Source: an uncultured Sutterella sp.
Lineage (GTDB): Bacteria; Pseudomonadota; Gammaproteobacteria; Burkholderiales; Burkholderiaceae_F
Direction of reading: 5' to 3'
NCBI GenBank assembly: GCA_905206345.1
Contig: CAJLGW010000077.1
Span: 1 to 7,818 of the forward strand
Length of the DNA: 7,818 nt
Under the pieces are notes generated by a model that made no database searches, was not told the origin of the DNA, and saw only the letters and a list, made by a program, of their open reading frames with translations. Position numbers and translations under genes: made by a program. Below, in pieces: positions 6,768-7,818 of this stretch. Each line of letters opens with the position of its first letter. Within the stretch, counting starts at the first letter, position 1.

Positions 6768-7445
6768 ATGGCTCAAGAACTTAAACCTTTTCAAAAACAC
6801 TTTGTGATGCAATTGGCTCGCTATCTTTGGTGGCGAAGTCCGCAAGACTGCGTTAAAAACCCCAATGAAGTGTTGGTCGTTGTCATGAACAAAGGCAAAA
6901 GCGAGGACGTGGTACGGGTGTTGCATTACTTTGATCGAAACTTTTTAGTTGAAGTGTTGAAGAGTGAAGATGCCGGCGAACTCGATGATGAGGCTTGGAA
7001 GTTTTGGAACGTTGTCTTAGAAGTAGCTTCCTTGGGAAAGGTGCCTCCCAGAGGTCAAAAGAGCTTTTTGCAAGCAGCGCTCATTAATTTTGGTGGCAAG
7101 AGTTTTAAATTCAATCCTTCTATGAACACAGCGAAGATGTTCGCTCCTACAACACTTGCCGAGCGTCTGATCCAGATTACGCAATCTGATCAAAAGCCTC
7201 TTTTTGATGACATCCTCAGAAAACTCAGGGCAGGGGAGAGTCTTGAAGAAGCGCTGGAAGTGGCAAATAAAATGTTGGGTGGTGCACCGCACGATTTTGA
7301 AATCTTAAAAGCGCTTTGCGAAATCGATCGCTATTACAAAGACTCTGGCGACTTAGATGTAGTGACAGAAGCAATTCGTGCTTGGGCACAAAAAGACAAA
7401 ATGATTAATTTCCCAAAACAAAAAAGTTCTGCCTCTGGTGTTTGA
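6768..7445 (+). CDS. 225-aa protein of unknown function
   Basis: I cannot assign this protein with confidence. It is soluble, with no signal peptide or membrane helix. The N-terminal half (1-100) is tryptophan-rich: ARYLWWRSPQD (17-27), VVVMNKGKSEDVVRVLHYFD (37-56), then a DDEAWKFW block (73-80) and KVPPRGQKSF (91-100). The pattern 'WW.SP....P......MN.G..EDV..L...F....L...L....AG..D...W.FW' reminds me of unnamed proteins found beside AbiEii-like nucleotidyltransferase toxins. This is recall, not proof, and no such toxin gene lies next to it here. The C-terminal half (120-212) looks all-helical and may be a second domain. The start is the only reasonable ATG, but no Shine-Dalgarno sequence precedes it. 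It is the only complete plus-strand gene and stands alone, with a terminator at its end. Confidence 0.85.
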   Translation: MAQELKPFQKHFVMQLARYLWWRSPQDCVKNPNEVLVVVMNKGKSEDVVRVLHYFDRNFLVEVLKSEDAGELDDEAWKFWNVVLEVASLGKVPPRGQKSFLQAALINFGGKSFKFNPSMNTAKMFAPTTLAERLIQITQSDQKPLFDDILRKLRAGESLEEALEVANKMLGGAPHDFEILKALCEIDRYYKDSGDLDVVTEAIRAWAQKDKMINFPKQKSSASGV

Positions 7446-7458
7446 AACAGGACTTTTT
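7421..7458. terminator. Terminator hairpin containing the stop codon of the 225-aa gene
   Basis: AAAAAGTTCTG (7421-7431) pairs with CAGGACTTTTT (7448-7458), eleven pairs including one G-U. The 16-base loop contains the TGA at 7443-7445. The right arm supplies a run of five T on the plus strand. On the minus strand the same hairpin ends in a T-run followed by TGTTTT, so it could also have ended the lost gene whose remnant starts at 7474. Confidence 0.7.
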
Positions 7459-7473
7459 GTGTTAAAACAGCGG

Positions 7474-7587
7474 TTACTTCAATAGACTCAACAGATCGTT
7501 AATGCTTTCACTCATCGTCGGGTGAATAAAAAGGTAGAGACGTATCCAAACGTTGTAATTTGGGTTGACAACTATTGAAGGGATAGT
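7474..7587 (-). pseudogene. C-terminal remnant of an RclA-like pyridine nucleotide-disulfide oxidoreductase
   Basis: On the minus strand the frame ending at TAA 7474-7476 reads FIHPTMSESINDLLSLLK. This closely matches the C-terminus I remember for E. coli RclA/YkgC (THPSMSESLNDLFSLVK), where HP(S/T)MSE carries the conserved His of the dimerisation domain. Intact proteins of this family are about 440 residues. Here only about the last 20-25 residues are recognisable; the residues before them (VVNPNYNVWIR) fit poorly and an in-frame TAA stands at 7588-7590. No other frame upstream continues the family sequence. This is therefore the decayed or deleted tail of a flavoprotein that in RclA protects against reactive chlorine species. 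Its likely terminator is the hairpin at 7421-7458. Confidence 0.65.
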
Positions 7588-7590
7588 TTA

Positions 7591-7818
7591 AGGGTTTGCA
7601 CGTAGATTTCGCTAGGGGCAAATTTCACACTTTTTCGAGGATAAGGCGAAAGATGGTACCCAAAAAAGGGGACTGGTCGTGGACATGCGAAAGCTGGGGA
7701 AGTTACGATCTAAACTCGCATATAGTCCGTTACAAATTCGCTTGCAAAAATGCTCAAAACATTGCAGGGCGAACGCACTCAAACAATTAAATAATTCAAA
7801 ATTTCTTTGAAAATCAAT
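7591..7818. other. Gene-poor tail, nothing recognised
   Basis: All six frames were read. Short open stretches exist: a plus-strand frame from 7596 to 7790, another from 7616 to 7810, and a minus-strand frame open from the edge to about 7613. None has a ribosome site, a recognisable motif or a convincing composition. A small inverted repeat (TTCAAA 7795-7800 with TTTGAA 7806-7811) lies near the edge. The stretch is probably decayed sequence or the upstream region of something outside the window. Confidence 0.5.

Noticed and set aside
7596..7790. Plus-strand open frame of 64 codons in the right tail
   Set aside because: No ribosome site, no known motif, and two other frames are open over the same stretch, so openness means little here.
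1..7818. CRISPR array, tRNA or rRNA genes, riboswitch
   Set aside because: No regularly spaced repeats, no cloverleaf and no known aptamer pattern were seen on either strand.

Overview
The window looks like bacterial chromosome from a Gram-negative betaproteobacterium, most likely a gut-associated Burkholderiales of the Sutterella/Parasutterella kind. This rests on gene content (PrmB followed by a YheS/Uup-type ABC-F protein, GltS, an EamA-type exporter) and on moderate GC. No rRNA or marker gene is present, so the taxonomic guess is an inference.

Layout from left to right. Positions 1-139 hold the 5' end of a minus-strand IS1380-like transposase that runs off the window, followed by a strong hairpin at 153-182. 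Positions 226-1495 hold gltS (sodium/glutamate symporter, minus strand) and its terminator. Positions 1579-5251 hold a compact minus-strand operon. In transcription order it is prmB (methyltransferase for ribosomal protein L3), a YheS-type ABC-F ATPase whose start overlaps the prmB stop by one base, and a 267-aa membrane protein that resembles the membrane half of MdoB/LtaS-type phosphoglycerol transferases without the catalytic domain. A hairpin terminator closes the operon. Positions 5324-6638 hold a second minus-strand unit: an EamA/DMT-family transporter, then a 109-aa protein of unknown function, then a terminator. A divergent intergenic region at 6639-6767 separates this from an unrecognised 225-aa plus-strand gene (6768-7445). 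The plus-strand gene's stop codon lies in the loop of a terminator hairpin.

The right end (7446-7818) is gene-poor. It carries a readable fragment of the C-terminus of an RclA-like pyridine nucleotide-disulfide oxidoreductase (minus strand, about 7474-7587), cut off by a stop upstream. Beyond that nothing is recognised.

Functionally, most of the window is ordinary housekeeping: amino-acid uptake, ribosome modification or rescue, and small-molecule export. The less ordinary parts are the insertion-sequence edge with its palindromes, the membrane-only MdoB/LtaS-like protein, the two unknown proteins, and the decayed oxidoreductase tail. I did not find a convincing new multi-gene system.
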